DNA of 64,000 bases from Collybia mongolica (taxonomy: Eukaryota > Basidiomycota > Agaricomycetes > Agaricales > Clitocybaceae), in assembly GCA_013420905.1 (NCBI GenBank), contig JAAXNY010000011.1:2170001-2234000 (forward strand). The letters are read 5' to 3'. The position numbers were made by a program, and so were the translations under genes. Numbering within the stretch: position 1 is the first letter of the stretch; each line of letters opens with the position of its first letter. The notes beneath the pieces are model-generated. The model saw only the letters and a program-made list of their open reading frames with translations. It searched no databases and was not told the origin of the DNA. Positions 11,901 through 25,660 of this stretch are shown in pieces.

Positions 11901-13343
11901 TGTTTCCCGTATGAGCTTTCCCTGTTATGGTTCAGCTGCCGTACTTTATACCGACTTGTTCAATGTCCCAGGCGACTGGATGCTTCCCTCCAAGGATCTT
12001 GCATGCTGAATGACAGGATAGAGAGGTGCTAGAACAGGGGCAGTTATTTAATTGATCGTCCGCCGCCCGCAAAAGTGCCCTTTATCGCTGTTTAAGTTCT
12101 GCACGGATGACCTGGATTCCGGTGAAGAAAGCAGAGGTAATAAGGTTTTCCCCTAGAGGCCTGGGATGCTCGTCCGTCCGGATGATGATCAACGAATGTC
12201 CATTGAGAAAAACGGACGTGTTGCTGAAATTCCAGTCACATCCAGAACGATACATAGCATGGCTCTCCATGATTAACAAAAAGCACATAAGCAGAGCATG
12301 AGTAAGTTCAGAGCCCGGAATCCAAATAGACTAAGCGACCGCCTACTCCGACCGATGGGTTTCTGAACGCGATATGAACACCAATCGAGTCAAGCCATAA
12401 AAATTCGGGCAGTACGACTACGCGTCACTGACCCTCTTTGGTGTTCGAATCAGAATTGCTGGTCGTTCTGAATGTGGCCTTATATTTATTGTATTGACAT
12501 CCAAATGAGGATTCGATGCTTGTGGTGCCCTACCACTTTGCTCACTGTCCCATACCACCACTGCCCGAACCGACAGGGAGCTGAGTGTCAAGGTCCTTAC
12601 CCTGTAGCCGCTGCCACCTCCCCACCTGTCACCGGGGGAGAGGGACTCCGGTACTATACTTATTCTGACATGGCCCTTATTCTAAACATTTTGTAATATG
12701 ATCATGCTGTGGTAGCTGTTCGGTTGGTTGCCACACTTTTGGACAGTGGTGGAGTCTCTCGGCGAAAGAATTTGGAGTAGGTTTAGAATAAGCCTCGGAT
12801 ATCATAACTTGCCATTCAATGCCAGGATCGCGCAAAGTTCTCAAGGAAGCTGCTACGCGAGTGCGAGAAGCCAAGGGCCTCATACCGAGGCAGAGAATGT
12901 CACTACGCCCACGTCCACGTTCCCAAACATGTTATCGACTGCATTTACTGGAATTGAAATGAAAACCCCCTACCATTGGACTCCGAAGAATCAGACAATG
13001 AAGGCAGGGATAAAGCTTACTCAGGCTCAGAATAAGGGGAAGAAAGTACGCTGATCTGAAATATCTCGATTTTCGTAGGCGATGGATCACTTGAGGCTGT
13101 GAGGAAGGGTTGAGATCGAGGTGAATTTCCGAAAGATGTTAAAATCCACCCCATGAGCATTTGCCAAAGAAATGATCACCGAAGGAATGAAAAGGGGCGG
13201 AGGTATATGGTATAAAGATATATTTGTATTGTATTCCGTTCCCATACGGGCTCTATATCGTCCATCAGATTAGCTCGCACCCGTTTCAATTACCCTGCCA
13301 TACTCGCATTCGCAAAAAAGATGCTTTTGTAAACATGTCACAT
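11901..13343. other. Gene-poor stretch
   Basis: About 1.4 kb with only short overlapping frames on both strands (12082-12301, 12472-12696, 12677-13054). None has a start context, intron pattern or residue pattern suggesting a real protein. No repeats, RNA genes or inverted repeats were recognised. Confidence 0.35.
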
Positions 13344-16300
13344 CTAATCTTCATTTCTGGCAGCACTCTGATTCGGATTCGCCACCGTGGAAGCCGGTGT
13401 CATTCCAAATAGCTATCAAAATGTGAGAACCAGGTAGACAGATAATTACAAGGATGATGACACACGTATTTGATATCCTTGACGCTCAATTTATGGAGCT
13501 TAACCCCTGAACCCTCACCCAGTGCGGCTTCCGCAAGGCCTTTGGTATGCGATTGTGAGTTGGTGCATAGATGGTCAGTCAGTCCGGGTTACACACCGAC
13601 TTTAACGTCTTGCAACTTTAACATTCTAGGGTAGACGGTGCATGTTAATGGAGTCTCCAAAGGAAGAGCAAAGAGAACACACCGTTCCTCGATAGTGTTT
13701 TCGACCACTAGCCGCTTGACAAACACGGACTTTTCCTGACCGATACGGTGACATCTACCGGGAAAGAGAGTTAGTCATGCGACCCACAGGGAGAAGGAGA
13801 CCATGTACCTATCGTAAGCCTGTGACTCAGCGGCATAATTCCATGATAGATCCATGCTTTGTTTGACATCATTAGATCGTAGTCTATGCACAAACGGAGC
13901 GAGTCCTTACTTCACGATTCGGTTGGCAGAGACTAGATTTAAACTGGATAAAGGATAATCAGTACCATCGATGACACGAGAAGCGAAACCCCCACCCAAC
14001 GCTGCCACATTTCGTACTAAAATAATGAGGATTCAGAAGCATTATACGACACCTTTCAAGAAAGCAAACCTGATCAGGATGACCTTTGGCCCTCCTTGTT
14101 TCTTGAACGTTGCCAAAGTTGAGTCTCTTGCGACCCTGTCCATTTTGCCGTCGAACCGGAGAGTTTGAATTCCGTGTCTCGAAAACAAGATTTCAATCAG
14201 GTCCAACATGGATGTCCCTGGGCATGATCTCCTCAGTCAGGGGACCTCCCCACACCAGGAGTACTCACACTGTGAATAACAGATTGTCTTATCCCCACTC
14301 GCATCCCACTCCTTCAGAAGATTCACTAGTGCCAACATCTTTGCGCTCGGTTCAAGGTCATCATCTCCACGGCTCCAGGTTGCGATAACAGCCTGTGATG
14401 GCCTTTCGACATTGTTGCGTTGTCGTTTGCTGTCAGACTTGCGTTTTTCTTTGTCCTTGGGTGACACGGATGAACCTTTCTTCGTGCTCTGACTGATACC
14501 GATGAATTCGATTTCTGAATCACTGTTGTCCGCGGATTTAGGATGACGTGAGACATCCTCCATTGTAAGGTCAAGAAGTTCCTGTAAGTCCCTATCGCGT
14601 TAACAGCCGATTCCTGAATTGAAAAAAAAAAAACGGTTCCTACTTCATCACATCCAGATGATTTTTTCTGCCGTTTGGATGGGCGCTCTTCAAGCATATT
14701 TGAAACATCAGGCAAATCATCGTCGGAATCATCTAACACTTTGTCATCGAACGAGGGAGAGCGCATCACGATATCTTCGTTGGAGTTACGCTTTGACAAT
14801 GCTTTCTTCGTCATACGTTTGGAGCGAGCGTGTTTCGTTAACTCCTCATCGCTCGGCTCAAAGGCCGAGGATTTGAAAACCTTGTCAGGCGTAAGGTCTA
14901 CCATCTTTTTACACGTGGGACCTGACAGCACCGGGTTAGGTTGGTTCGTTAAAACAGGTATGGAATACGAACATGGACGATGACCTTTTGCAGCAGCGGT
15001 CTCATACGCTTTCTCTGCAGCAAGGTTCTCTTTCTCACTTCCTTCTCCACTTATGGATGCTTGAGTCAATGGAAAGCCAGTGTGTGAACGGCCAGATACT
15101 TACAAAATGCCATTATGCGCAATGGGAGAATTGCTCAATTCCAAACTACAATCTTTTATATATTTTTAGCAGATGGCAAATAGGTTTGATGTAAAAACCC
15201 ACCGAAACAGATCTCGTGACCACATGTCAGAACTCGTCCAGTATCGTTCAAGAAAACTATGGGCTTGGTGTTAGGCGAATACTAGTTCAAACACGATTAA
15301 AGCTCACTGTCTCTGCACACAGGACAGTTGCTGTCAGGCGCGTCATCTTCATCAGAAAAGTCTAAGAGTTCTGTCGCCCGTGCGCGAATTAGGAATCTAA
15401 GAAGCATATGAGCAAGGAGTAGAGTTCAACGTTTACGCTGACGGACCGCCGCTTGACCTTAAAATCGTGAAGCGTTAGCAGTCGATAGTGATCAAAATAG
15501 AGCTAAGCTCACTTCCGCTACCCATGGTCCGCCCATGATCTTCTTCGCGCGTCCTAGCTCTTTGTCACTCTCGCTTCCAACGAGGAGAGTCGGGTCCTCA
15601 TAGCCCCCGGTTTGAGACTATTGTTTCAAGTGTCATTGGGTTATGTTGTTCCATGTTATTTTTACGCACAAGGATGAGGTTTGGGTGGCAACAAAGTTGT
15701 CGCAAACGGAGTATCATCACCTATATATATCTGGTTAGCCAACAGAAGTATTAAAAAACGAAAGAGAGCGTACAAGCACCACAGCGTGACTAATTCACAT
15801 CGCAAATCAGAAACAGAATATGGGTAGCAAATGAACACACACTTTTGAACCAAAGTACGTTCGCGGATAAACTTACTCAATCTTAATTTTGTCCGTTTCT
15901 CAAAACCATCGTAGAGCTTCATGAAGGAGAGATTGGCTGTGATTGTGAGCTAGTCGATGAAAGGACTCACATCTCGTTCCTCCTTGGAAAATTGGAGTTT
16001 AACTAACTCAATCTCCTTGGGAGGTAGTTGCAATATAGGCTCGCCTTCGATAGTAGAGTTCTTTGTGCGACGAAGTAATATTGGTTTCAGGATGGCTTGT
16101 GCACGAGAACCTTTGATAGCTAGTGAAATCCTGCGACGACCAAAAGGCTAGTCGCGACATACCTGCAAGAGGAGCATCGTCGAATTGAACTTTTGCCTAA
16201 TACAGCCTCAGCCAAGAACAAAGGGCCTAAAGCAATGCACATACCACACGTTCATTGAAATCATTCCAATCATTCCATGGACGAAACCTGCCAAACCGGA

Positions 16301-17959
16301 GGAGACCGTATATATCGGCACTGTCATAAGTAACCTTTAGTCTGGGGAAACTCGTAGACGGTCATGGGCTCACAGTGTGTTGGTGACGGGTGTACCCGTA
16401 AGCATCCAACGATATTTGGCCTTGACGTGGGCAAGGCTCATGCTCGAACGGGTGGAACTAAACATGGTTATTAGTAATTCACCTTCAAAAGGTATGGGAG
16501 GGACCTACCGATTACGAATGAACTGTGCTTCGTCCGCAACTGCCCGGTAGAACTTGGCCTTTGAGAGTATCCCACTAACACGGAACAAGATAAGTACAAG
16601 TATACTCATGCTACAAGAGTACCTTACCCGTTATCAGCGAGCCACTCAGCCTCATCAGCGGCAACAACATCTTTCGGGATGTTGAAATCTTGGCTGAGAG
16701 TTTGATATGTCGTCACGACGACCTAAAAGAATGTCAGACATGACTTTTGCCACGAAGATAATAAAGTTCACATCATAATCTTTGACTTGCGAAAGTTTCT
16801 ATAACAAGTCGGGTATTAGGTTTGATCAACGAATTTGGGAACTTGGGCACCTTCAATTTATCCTTTCCATGATGCAAATAGACGGTGAAGATACCGTTTG
16901 TTTTAGTCTCGATTTCATCCTTCCACTAGCACCGTATTGAGCACAACACAGAGACTGAAACAGAAAGCCTTCTTACTTGCTGAAGGAGAGCAGCCGGTAC
17001 GATGATGAGGGTAGCTTTACATTCATCATCGGGGCTCGGCATGTTTGCAGCCATAGTTGCAATCATCTGCACCGTTTTTCCTAGATTAAATAAATGACTA
17101 GGTCATCACTCAGGAAAGTAATATACCAAGTCCCATATCGTCCCTTTGAGAGTATAAGTCAGGTATTCTCCACAGACTGAATGCAACTTACGCCAATATT
17201 CCACCTTTATCAGAACTCTTCTCTTTGGACAACATCCTAAGTTCTGCATTAACTCAAGGTCGTAAGGATTCTCGACGACATACCATGCGACACCTATGGC
17301 CTGATGACTTAATAGCCGCACCTCCAAGCCGGGGAGGAGATCTTTGCGACTGTAATATATCATGGGTATGTTACGATTACCACTAGGATCGTTGCTCACT
17401 CTCGAAGTCCTAATGTCTCCATCGCAGTTTTCACAGTGAGTCCATGGCTGAGGTTGTCGATGGATTTTGTCACGAATTCTGCCATCCTATGCACAGTAAA
17501 TCAGTCTCAATCTTAATCATATAAGGCATGCTAGACTCACCTTTGTTCTTGGTCCACACCACCAAGATCAATAGCTCGAACAGGCGTCTCCTGATCATAA
17601 TGCAACCGAAACCCACTGCTCCTAGCTGCCGAACGTGGGCTCTTCTGTGTGAGTGACGTTGAAAGGAAGTCGCCATCAACTGCAATAAAGAGAAATTACA
17701 TGACGCAATAGGCACCCATACAAACTGTCCACCGACCAGTACTGGGTAGTCCAGTAAGAATGGACCTCTGCTTTGCCCTCGCTCTATCAAGAGCGGACCC
17801 TGAACCGCTTGCTTCTGCATTATATGAACCAGGGGTGCCATTGGATGGATTTAGGCTTTCTTGGATCGAAAACCGAACCTGAGAGCTGCTGAATGGTCCA
17901 AGGGTATTATCCAGCGCGTCGAGGAGACTCGATGATTTCTTAGACGCGTTGTTCTCCAT
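13344..17959 (-). CDS. SNF2-family helicase with embedded RING finger (Rad5/Rad16/Uls1-like)
   Basis: A large multi-exon gene starting at 17959 (MENNASKKSSS) and ending at the TAG 13344-13346. The Ser-rich N-terminus is followed by LLPGLEVRLLSHQAIGVAW (about 17340-17280), the entry to the ATPase lobe. Across introns the Walker A region reads KGGILADDMGLGKTVQM (about 17210 to 17070). Motif II is DEAQ (about 16540) and motif III LTGTPVTNT (about 16390). Between the lobes lies a RING finger: NCPVCRD, then TCGHEICFDC after an intron, then RPCPTCKKM (about 15330 to 14900). After a charged Lys/Ser insert the second lobe has LRFDGKMDR (about 14150) and HRIGQEKSVFVKRLVVENT (about 13740-13690). A RING between the SNF2 lobes is typical of DNA-damage and SUMO/ubiquitin-linked translocases such as Rad5, Rad16 and Uls1. 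All core motifs are present, so the gene looks intact. The exact orthologue is not assigned. Confidence 0.85.
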
Positions 17960-19756
17960 TGTTGACGCGTGTGGGAGTCTGGCTAAAGAATCGAGTGGTG
18001 AATTCTGTGCTTGGTGCTTAACAAAGGATGTATGTGGCTGTGCCGTGCTGTGAAAGAATTATTGCTTTAAGCGCCGCGTCACCAGCCGAAGGCCTTGACG
18101 TTCCGCCGGCCCGCATTTGGAAATGTCGAAGGCCCTCAAATTTGAAGTTGAGCGTTCTAACAATACAGACTGAATTTTATTGAATTCTAGGCCAACGCCG
18201 CGAATTCTAACCTCGAGAGATTGGCCAATATTGGCGCTTACTTAACATATAATTTACTACATAGGGTCTCTTATAGGTCGGCAGGGGCACTTCCTTGATC
18301 ATGAACCATTCTCTCGCAGCCTATACCTTGACTCTTCTGCGGCTCACCGAGAAACAAGACGGATCGGCCTCAAACCCCCCGCTGGGGATTGCTAAGCGGG
18401 CTGGAGTGGAGAAATCAGTGTTCGACCCGCCTGCCCATCGCCATTCTCTTAGCTCTAATTGAGTATTCTCCCTCCCCGGACGCCATAGCTAGAGAGCTCT
18501 GGTTAGAACTGGGTAAATGCGGTATCCCGGAGGCGGATGATTTAGGTGTGTTTCTCCGATCTTCGTAATGAACCGATGTGCTTGAACCAGATTTCAAGTA
18601 TGGGGTGCCGATAATGTAACGTTGGCTCCAGACGCTTGGGCAGTAGCAGTCCATCAGCAGCTCCAGGAGCCGGATCCAGACCTTACTCATCTCACGCAGC
18701 TGGCGAGTTACTACCTATCACACCTCATATTCGCGTGTAAGTAGGACTCTTTTTCCAAGGAAAAAGCCACCAAACGTCTGCCATGCCTCGGAATTCCGGC
18801 GGGAAAAAAACACCTCAGGATAGTGCAGATATCACTCCAAACATCAAGCGTATCGGTGGGATCGGTGAATTGTTAGAAAGGACAACTATCAATAGAAGTC
18901 AAGCGGCACTGAAGGATTTAGCAAGTCCTGTCCTTTGCTAACAAAAACCAGGCTAGTACTTCTGTAGATCGCTCTCCGCGACGGTCTTTGTTACCCTCTC
19001 ACTAGCTCATCGTTCGTCCCCCCCAGCCGATCGCTGCTCGTTACGCACACATAATTCCAATTTCCATCTACTTGAAGGTAGTTCCTGGCCGTCTTGAAAC
19101 GCGCTCTAGATGCTTATATCTTTCTTTAGACTCAGACAGGGAAAGTTGTGACTGCAAATTTTGTACAGCAGTACATCAACCATCCTGGTCCTCTATGGAC
19201 AAATATTTGGCCTGGGGAATTGAAGCAATATCATCTAATAACCAGGTGGGTTCCTCATTTATGCTGGAAGTATTAATACTCATATTTTCGAATAGTGGAG
19301 GTACTCGTTTCAAAGGGGACGATGTTCGGTGAGAGGGAGCTTATGTCTATGGTGTATGGGGTTTGAGCATTGTGTGACGCGTTTGGGAGTGGGTAATGGC
19401 TTGCTGGGTCAGAGTGACTCGGGATGGGATGAGTGAAAAGCAGGATATGTAGACGGGGTCCTCCTGTGTGGGCGTTATGAGGCGAGTGAGGGAGCGTGCT
19501 GGACGCGACTTCTCCATTTGGAGAGACCCGGTCTGAAACAGGACAGAGAGGGGTAACCAGAAGGGAAGTCAAGTCAAAGGGGCGAGATCGGAAAGAGAGT
19601 TGGGAGAGATGAGGTCGGCCCATATGGCCGTCGATTACATAACTCAACCTTCTTGCCTTCAACCACCGAAAGCGAACAACACGCGCAGATGCGATTATTT
19701 AACTTTTCGTTCAGAATGCAACGTCAACCCAATCTTTTCAGCCCCCTACAACCAAG
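17960..19756. other. Intergenic region between divergent genes
   Basis: About 1.8 kb between the helicase start and the first beta-glucosidase start, so it holds two divergent promoters. A short frame from ATG 18301 (about 52 codons) is followed in another frame by a protein-like stretch near 18420-18560, possibly a decayed gene. The antisense frames at 18415-18690 and 19273-19662 have no recognisable content. A TATA-like TATTTAA lies about 60 bp before the glucosidase start. Confidence 0.35.
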
Positions 19757-22700
19757 ATGGCGTTCAGAGCACTCCCTGCTCTGCTCCTGCTGATCCCATA
19801 TGCTCTTGCTGCTACCTCGGAGTCAGCGTCTACCTCTGCCAGTTCTAGTGCCAGTGCCAGTATCAGCGTCAGCACCACAGGCACTCTGTCAAGTTCAGCT
19901 GCTCACTCTAGCACGAGTGTCGCGTCGGGAAGCTCGGGCTCGCTGACTTCCAGCTCTGCTGCGTCGTCTTCAGCCGTGTCATCAACCATTCTGTCTAGCA
20001 TATCTGCGTCATCTCAGTCCTCTAGCATCAGCGGAGCCTCAACGTTCTCTCCATTCCCCACTCCCTCACAAGCACCCGTCGCAGGCGTGTTCCCCTCAAC
20101 AGACCCAAAGAACCCTCCTCCCGTATGTGAAACAAATTTCTATCAATTCTCACACGGTCTAACACGGTACCACAAGGTGGAATCGCGCGTAGTTCCCGAT
20201 TTCGCACCAGCATGGGCTGCAGCATATGCCAAAGCAAAGAAAAAGGTGGGTTTGTTTACGTGAACCGCTGAGATCGGAGCGACACACCATGGACGCGTGT
20301 CTGATTAATTGCCGGCATTGGCACATGGTTGTGGAGCATGGGCGTGATGAATTTCTTCTCTAACATGCTCTTTTTTAGATTGCGAAGTTCTCGTTGGAGG
20401 AAAAAGTGAGCGTTGCCACTGGTGTGGGTTGGATGGGCGGCCGATGTGTTGGGAACATTCCCTCCGTCGAACCGGTGAATGGAAGGGGATGGCCGGGGTT
20501 ATGCCTCGAGGTTGGTTGTTTCTTTCCTTCGCGTGTCACGCCGTCGTTAATGTAATGTAGGATTCTCCCCTCGGTGTCCGATTCGGGGACTTTGTGACGG
20601 CTTTCCCGACGGGGGTTAACACAGCTGCAACGTACGTACACCACACGTAATTATTGTCATTCTCTGATTAAGGTTTCGTACTACACAGATTCAACAAACA
20701 ACTGATGCGCCTCCGTGGATTGGCGATGGGCCGTGAACACGTCGGCAAGGGCGTCAATGTCGCATTGGGTCCAATGATGAACATGGGACGAATCGCACAG
20801 GGCGGACGGAACTGGGAAGGATTTGGGGCCGATCCATATCTCACTGGGGAGGCGGCATACGAAACGATCCTGGGAATGCAGGAGGGCGGGGTGCAAGCAT
20901 GCGCGAAGCACTTGATCGACAAGTATGTCGTTACTGTTTTTGTACTTCTTGTACTAAACCTTTCTTGCAGCGAACAGGAACACAAACGGACAGAGTCGAC
21001 ATCAGAGGTGGACGATCGGACACAACACGAGATATATGGACACCCGTTCTTGCGGAGCGTGATGGCGGGGGTGGTGAGCATCATGTGCAGCTACAGTACG
21101 TCAGATCATCGCATTTTCATTTGTCTAGGTATGAATGCGGCGCAGACCAGGTCAACGGGACATATGCGTGTGAAAACGACAAGGTGATGAACGACATCGT
21201 GAAACGAGAATACGGGTTCCAAGGATGTGAGTAATTTGTTTCATGGAACGGTTTCTCCCACTGACTTGGACCAGATATCATGTCGGACTGGCAGGCGTGA
21301 GCACGTCGAATCTAAATGCAACGCACGCGACTAATTCAGGGCTCACAGGACGCACTCTACTCTCTCTGCAACAACAGGACTGGATGTAAGCCGGCGGGGA
21401 AAGTACACATGGAGGATGCAGCACCTGACCAGGCGTGTTTTCCCAGATGACAATGCCAGGAGACATCACGTTCCTCTCGGGAACGACTTATTTCGGGCAG
21501 AACCTGACGGATTTCGTTCATAACGGGAAAATTGCTGAGGGCCGGGTGGACGACATGGGTACGCAGTTCCGGCTCGGGCGTGTGTGATGATATGCGCATG
21601 TACTAACACACGGGCGGCGTTTTAGCAACACGGATCCTGGCCGGGTGGTACCTGCTGCGTCAGGACGGGCGCGGATTCCCAAAGACGAACTTTGACGCGT
21701 TCCAGCCAGATAATGAGGAGACGAACGAGCGCGTGGACGTGCAGGCGGACCACTTCAAGCTAGTGCGGGAGATTGGGGCGGCGAGCACGGTGCTGCTGAA
21801 GAATGTGAAGCATGCGCTGCCGCTCAAGAAGCCGAGAAGCATTGTTCTGATCGGAAGCGACGCGGGACCTGGGAAAGCTGGGCCCAACCAGTTTTCGGAC
21901 CAGGTGCGCTTGTTTCTTTTTCTGGTGTATTGCACCCGCTTTGATGGGGCTTTGCTCATGGTTTATGCGCTACTAGGGCGGCAATGACGGGGTTCTGGCG
22001 ATGGGATGGGGTTCTGGGACGGCGAACTTTACGTATCTGATCTCGGTAAATATGGTTTACTTTATGTTTGGTGGGAGACTGCCGTTACTCACTATGGGGA
22101 CCATGTGCAGCCGCTCGATGCTATCCAGCGCCGTGCGCGTGAAGATCGGACTAGTGTGTCGTGGTTCTTTGACGACTTTAACCTTGTGGGCGCGGGCGTT
22201 GTCGCAAGGAAGAAGTCAGCTGCCCTGGTGTTCATCAACTCGGACTCTGGCGAAGAGTATATCACTGTCGATGGTAATGAGGGTGACAGGTATGGGCCGC
22301 GTATCATATACCCGTCACCGTGCTGACTAGTGTGTTTGAAGGAAAAACTTGACCGCGTGGCATGGTGGGGACGACCTTGTCAAGGCGGTCGCGGCACAAA
22401 ACGAGAACACGATCGTGATCGTACACAGCGTCGGGCCTCTCATCGTCGAGCCCTGGATTGAACACCCCAATGTCACCGCCGTGCGTGACTTTATCCCTGC
22501 TGCTCCACAATATGCTCATGTAGTTCCTAGGTCCTCTGGGCTGGCGCTCCCGGCCAAGAAGTTGGAAACTCGATCGCGGATGTTCTGTATGGCGACTGGA
22601 ACCCGTCTGGAAGGCTCCCGTACACGATCGCTAAGCAATTGTCGGACTATTCCGCACAGCTGGTCACTGGGGGAGGAGGTCCTGAAGATATTATCCGTAT

Positions 22701-23472
22701 TCCATATACCGAAGGGTACGGGCGCCAAAATCAATATCATCCTTGCCCACCCTCATGCTATCCCACAGACTCGAAATTGATTACCGCCACTTTGACGCTG
22801 TAAGAGGCCCATGGTTCTTGATAATGTGGGAAACGCGTCGTCCTGAAGCTGATATGCTTTTTTTCTCTGCAGAAAAAAATCATCCCCCGCTTTGAATTCG
22901 GATTTGGATTGAGTTATACCACGTTTGCTTATAGCAACCTCAATATTGCCAAGATTCCCAACCATGATAATGCCCAGGCTGACTTGATCAGGGCGTGGGA
23001 GGCAGGCAAGGCCAGTCCGATTGGACAAGGGTCGTCGACAGCTCTATGGTAAGGACTGGATGCTCAGGCAATTGCTCGATGAGGAGGCTGACTTTTGAAC
23101 AAGGCTCCACCGCCCGGCTTATGTCGTCTCCTTCGACGTGAAAAACACTGGCTCAGTATCAGGAACCGAGGTAATTCTTAGCCCACCCCTGCAGGGCTTT
23201 ACTTACTAAAACTTGTCTATCAGATCCCCCAGCTCTACCTGAACATGCCCGCGTCGTCCGGCGAGCCTCCCTCCCTACTCAGAGGCTTCACCAACGTCGA
23301 GATCGCACCCGGCAGGAGGACAACGGCGACGCTGACGCTCTCGCGCTACGACCTGTCGTTCTGGGACACCGCTGCGCAGGGCTGGCGCAAGCCGGAAGGC
23401 ACTATTAAAGTGACTGTTGGCGCGAGCAGCCGAGATGCGCGCTTGCACGGTCGGATTCCCTCAACCCATTGA
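19757..23472 (+). CDS. Secreted GH3 beta-glucosidase, copy 1
   Basis: Hydrolyses terminal beta-D-glucosyl residues, typically cellobiose released from plant cell walls. Nineteen exons fit in frame, giving 876 residues: 19757-20122, 20177-20245, 20379-20510, 20561-20631, 20689-20922, 20971-21095, 21146-21226, 21275-21296, 21340-21385, 21447-21558, 21626-21903, 21977-22045, 22111-22289, 22342-22480, 22531-22715, 22769-22799, 22873-23048, 23104-23170, 23224-23472. It has a signal peptide ([17 protein letters not shown]), a long Ser-rich, probably O-glycosylated linker, then the GH3 N-domain ([12 protein letters not shown]) with nucleophile Asp in YIMSDWQ. The GH3 C-domain includes [19 protein letters not shown], which holds the likely acid/base Glu. 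A C-terminal fibronectin-III-like domain follows ([19 protein letters not shown]-like end). It is paralogous to the gene at 30687-34357, with matching exon structure wherever I compared the two. Probably secreted and regulated by carbon source, though no regulator sites were identified. Confidence 0.93.
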
Positions 23473-24036
23473 TTGATTTATGTATACCCTCTTGAATTTT
23501 TTTGGGAGATACGATCACAATTGGCACAAATTTTTTTTTTTTTGAATTAGTGTCTATCTACACAAACAGACTCCAACACATGCTAAAAACTGCCTTGCCC
23601 ACTACGATACCACACATTCATTTCCTTCTGGGAGTTAGGGCGCACGCTTTTTCCGCTCCGTTTTACCTTACACTGCCAAACCAGAGAATGCAGTCTGCTT
23701 GCCATTTCATTTCTCACGCTGCCCATTCACCATCAAACACGCAAACTAACAAATAGAGTGCACCCGTACTATAGTTCTACGCTTATAGTCTCCTTGGATC
23801 GCTAGAATGAACTAGGCTTGCCATTTTATCTTCAAGCTACCTGCAAGCAATTGCGCAAGCTTCTCTCGTTGTCACCCTCAGTTCCATCCATGAAACAACC
23901 TTATAATGAATATAATGCAGGGCAATCAACGATTATATTGTACGCTTTGCGTAAAACTGATAGGGTAGATAGTAAGGAATATACTGGATATGATTAAACG
24001 ATAATAAAAGAACGAGGGGATATATATGAGTAGTTA
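23473..24036. other. Intergenic region between convergent genes
   Basis: The 3' flank of the first beta-glucosidase and of the minus-strand gene ending at 24037. It contains a T-run near 23529-23541 and AT-rich sequence with possible polyadenylation signals. A small open frame (23502-23756) has no protein-like features. No terminal inverted repeat of the neighbouring transposon-like block could be recognised here. Confidence 0.35.
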
Positions 24037-25614
24037 TTAGAGCAGGTCAATGAAATTGTCCAAAGTCGAAGTGGCTGCTGTCAACGTAGCAGCACTCGAA
24101 GCACTTGCAGAAGAGCCGGACTGAGCAACATTTGATGGTTCACCAGATTTCTGGAAGCGCGCGTTATCGGCATCGATTACCGTTAGGATATGGCTATTAA
24201 ATGGGCTTTGAGTCATATACAATAATCGGAATGGTGTGACTCACCCATTATACCCTGCCTTATTTCCATGCCATTCGCTGTTGAGCTTGCGCAGAAAGAT
24301 TTCAAAGCCTTCCCAGAATTTCTCACTTTCTTCTTCGGCTGCTTTCTTCTTCGGTGGCGGCACTGGCTCTATATCTGACAAATTAATATCGGAGCCTTCT
24401 CTCTTGATCGCAACACTGAGCCCATATGCACGCTGTCGATAGGATGTGAGCCACCAATCAAGAATCAAAAATACTATCGAACCATTAAAGCAACTTGAGC
24501 TATGAAGGCCTTATCAATTCCATGCTGCACCGTCCCGAATTTCTCCAAGACGGTACAGCAAAAGGCATTGAGGGTTGCCGCCGTCGGCCCCATCACTACA
24601 TTGCCATTGGCTATGAGGCGTCGAAGTTGTTCACGAGCACTGTTCGAAGCCCGCTTGCAAGCCGTGACAATTTTGCTCTTCTGTCCTGTCTGGATGACTT
24701 TCTCGATTCCAAACTGCTGAACATCTTCCTTCAAATCATTCTATAAACATCATTAGCAATGGGAGTGACAACACAAAACGATATACGAACAAAGACATCA
24801 TCCCACATGCCCTTGAAGTTAATACGACCAGGCTGGATGAGTACTCTTTTCGCGAGCATGGTGATATGATTCTAAAATGGGAAAGGTTAAAACACATTAA
24901 CAGAATATAAAGTGAGAATGTACTCGGAGTTCATCAGAGACAATGAAGGGTGCTTTGGGAACTACGACATCCGATAAGCGGGCCTCTGAGGCATCCGCTT
25001 GGGCAATAAGCTTGGAAAGCTTCGCATCAACCTTGAGTTGAAGTGCGAAAGACATCAATCGTGTCAATGCATCAGCATTCTCCAAAGCCGAGCAGGTCTG
25101 TCCACATGTAATGGCTTAGTATTAAATAAGTTAAGTATTGTATAGAACCACTAACCCTGTGAAACGAGAAGAGCATGCGCTTCTGGTCTTCGAGGAGCCC
25201 ATATTGTGTTGATAAAGCGGTGACAATTTCAATGGGAATTTTGTTTCCTGTTGGGGGAGGTGGTGGCAGCTGCTGAGGCGCACTTTGTGGACTCGAGAAA
25301 TTGCTATGATAACCATCGGCATTGTTGTCACCGTAGATGTCGTCTTGCCTGGACCGCTTCAATTGTCGAGTGTCACTGGAGGAAAGACGGCGGTGACGCC
25401 CAGGCCCGCCCTCCTGATTTCTACTATGACTCTGTACATCAGAGTATGTGACCAACCTAATGTTGAGATCACCTTGTACGATGGAGGAGCCCGTTCCACT
25501 CGCAAAATTCCTAGTAGGTAGGGGTTCACATTGTTCGAAAGGAGTGTGATTGGGTGGAGATTGGTACCCTGTATAGGAAATCGGGGTAGGATTCATGAGG
25601 TGTGATATCGGCAT
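24037..25614 (-). CDS. Uncharacterised basidiomycete protein, possible transposon companion gene
   Basis: A minus-strand multi-exon gene from ATG 25614 (MPISHLMNPTPIS) to TAA at 24037-24039 (ending DNFIDLL). The N-terminal third is Pro/Ser/Gln-rich with a basic patch (RQLKRSRQDD) and a poly-Pro tract. A helical region follows (TALSTQYGLLEDQKRMLFSF), then, after an intron (about 25080-25155), ENADALTRLMSFALQLKVDA and APFIVSDELR. Later exons carry FGIEKVIQTGQKSKIVTACK and NSAREQLRRLI, then WWLTSYRQRAYGL, and a charged tail. I recall similar proteins as uncharacterised in other basidiomycetes but know no function. It sits just downstream of, and co-oriented with, the transposase-like gene at 25744-29777, only about 130 bp away. 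Both may belong to one mobile element. The gene model is approximate. Confidence 0.6.
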
Positions 25615-25660
25615 TGGGGACAGGCGTTCACCGAGCGACGTGGAAAGGAGGAAATAGGCC

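Noticed and set aside
12082..12301. Perfectly opposed frames on both strands
   Set aside because: Short frames with no residue pattern; chance.
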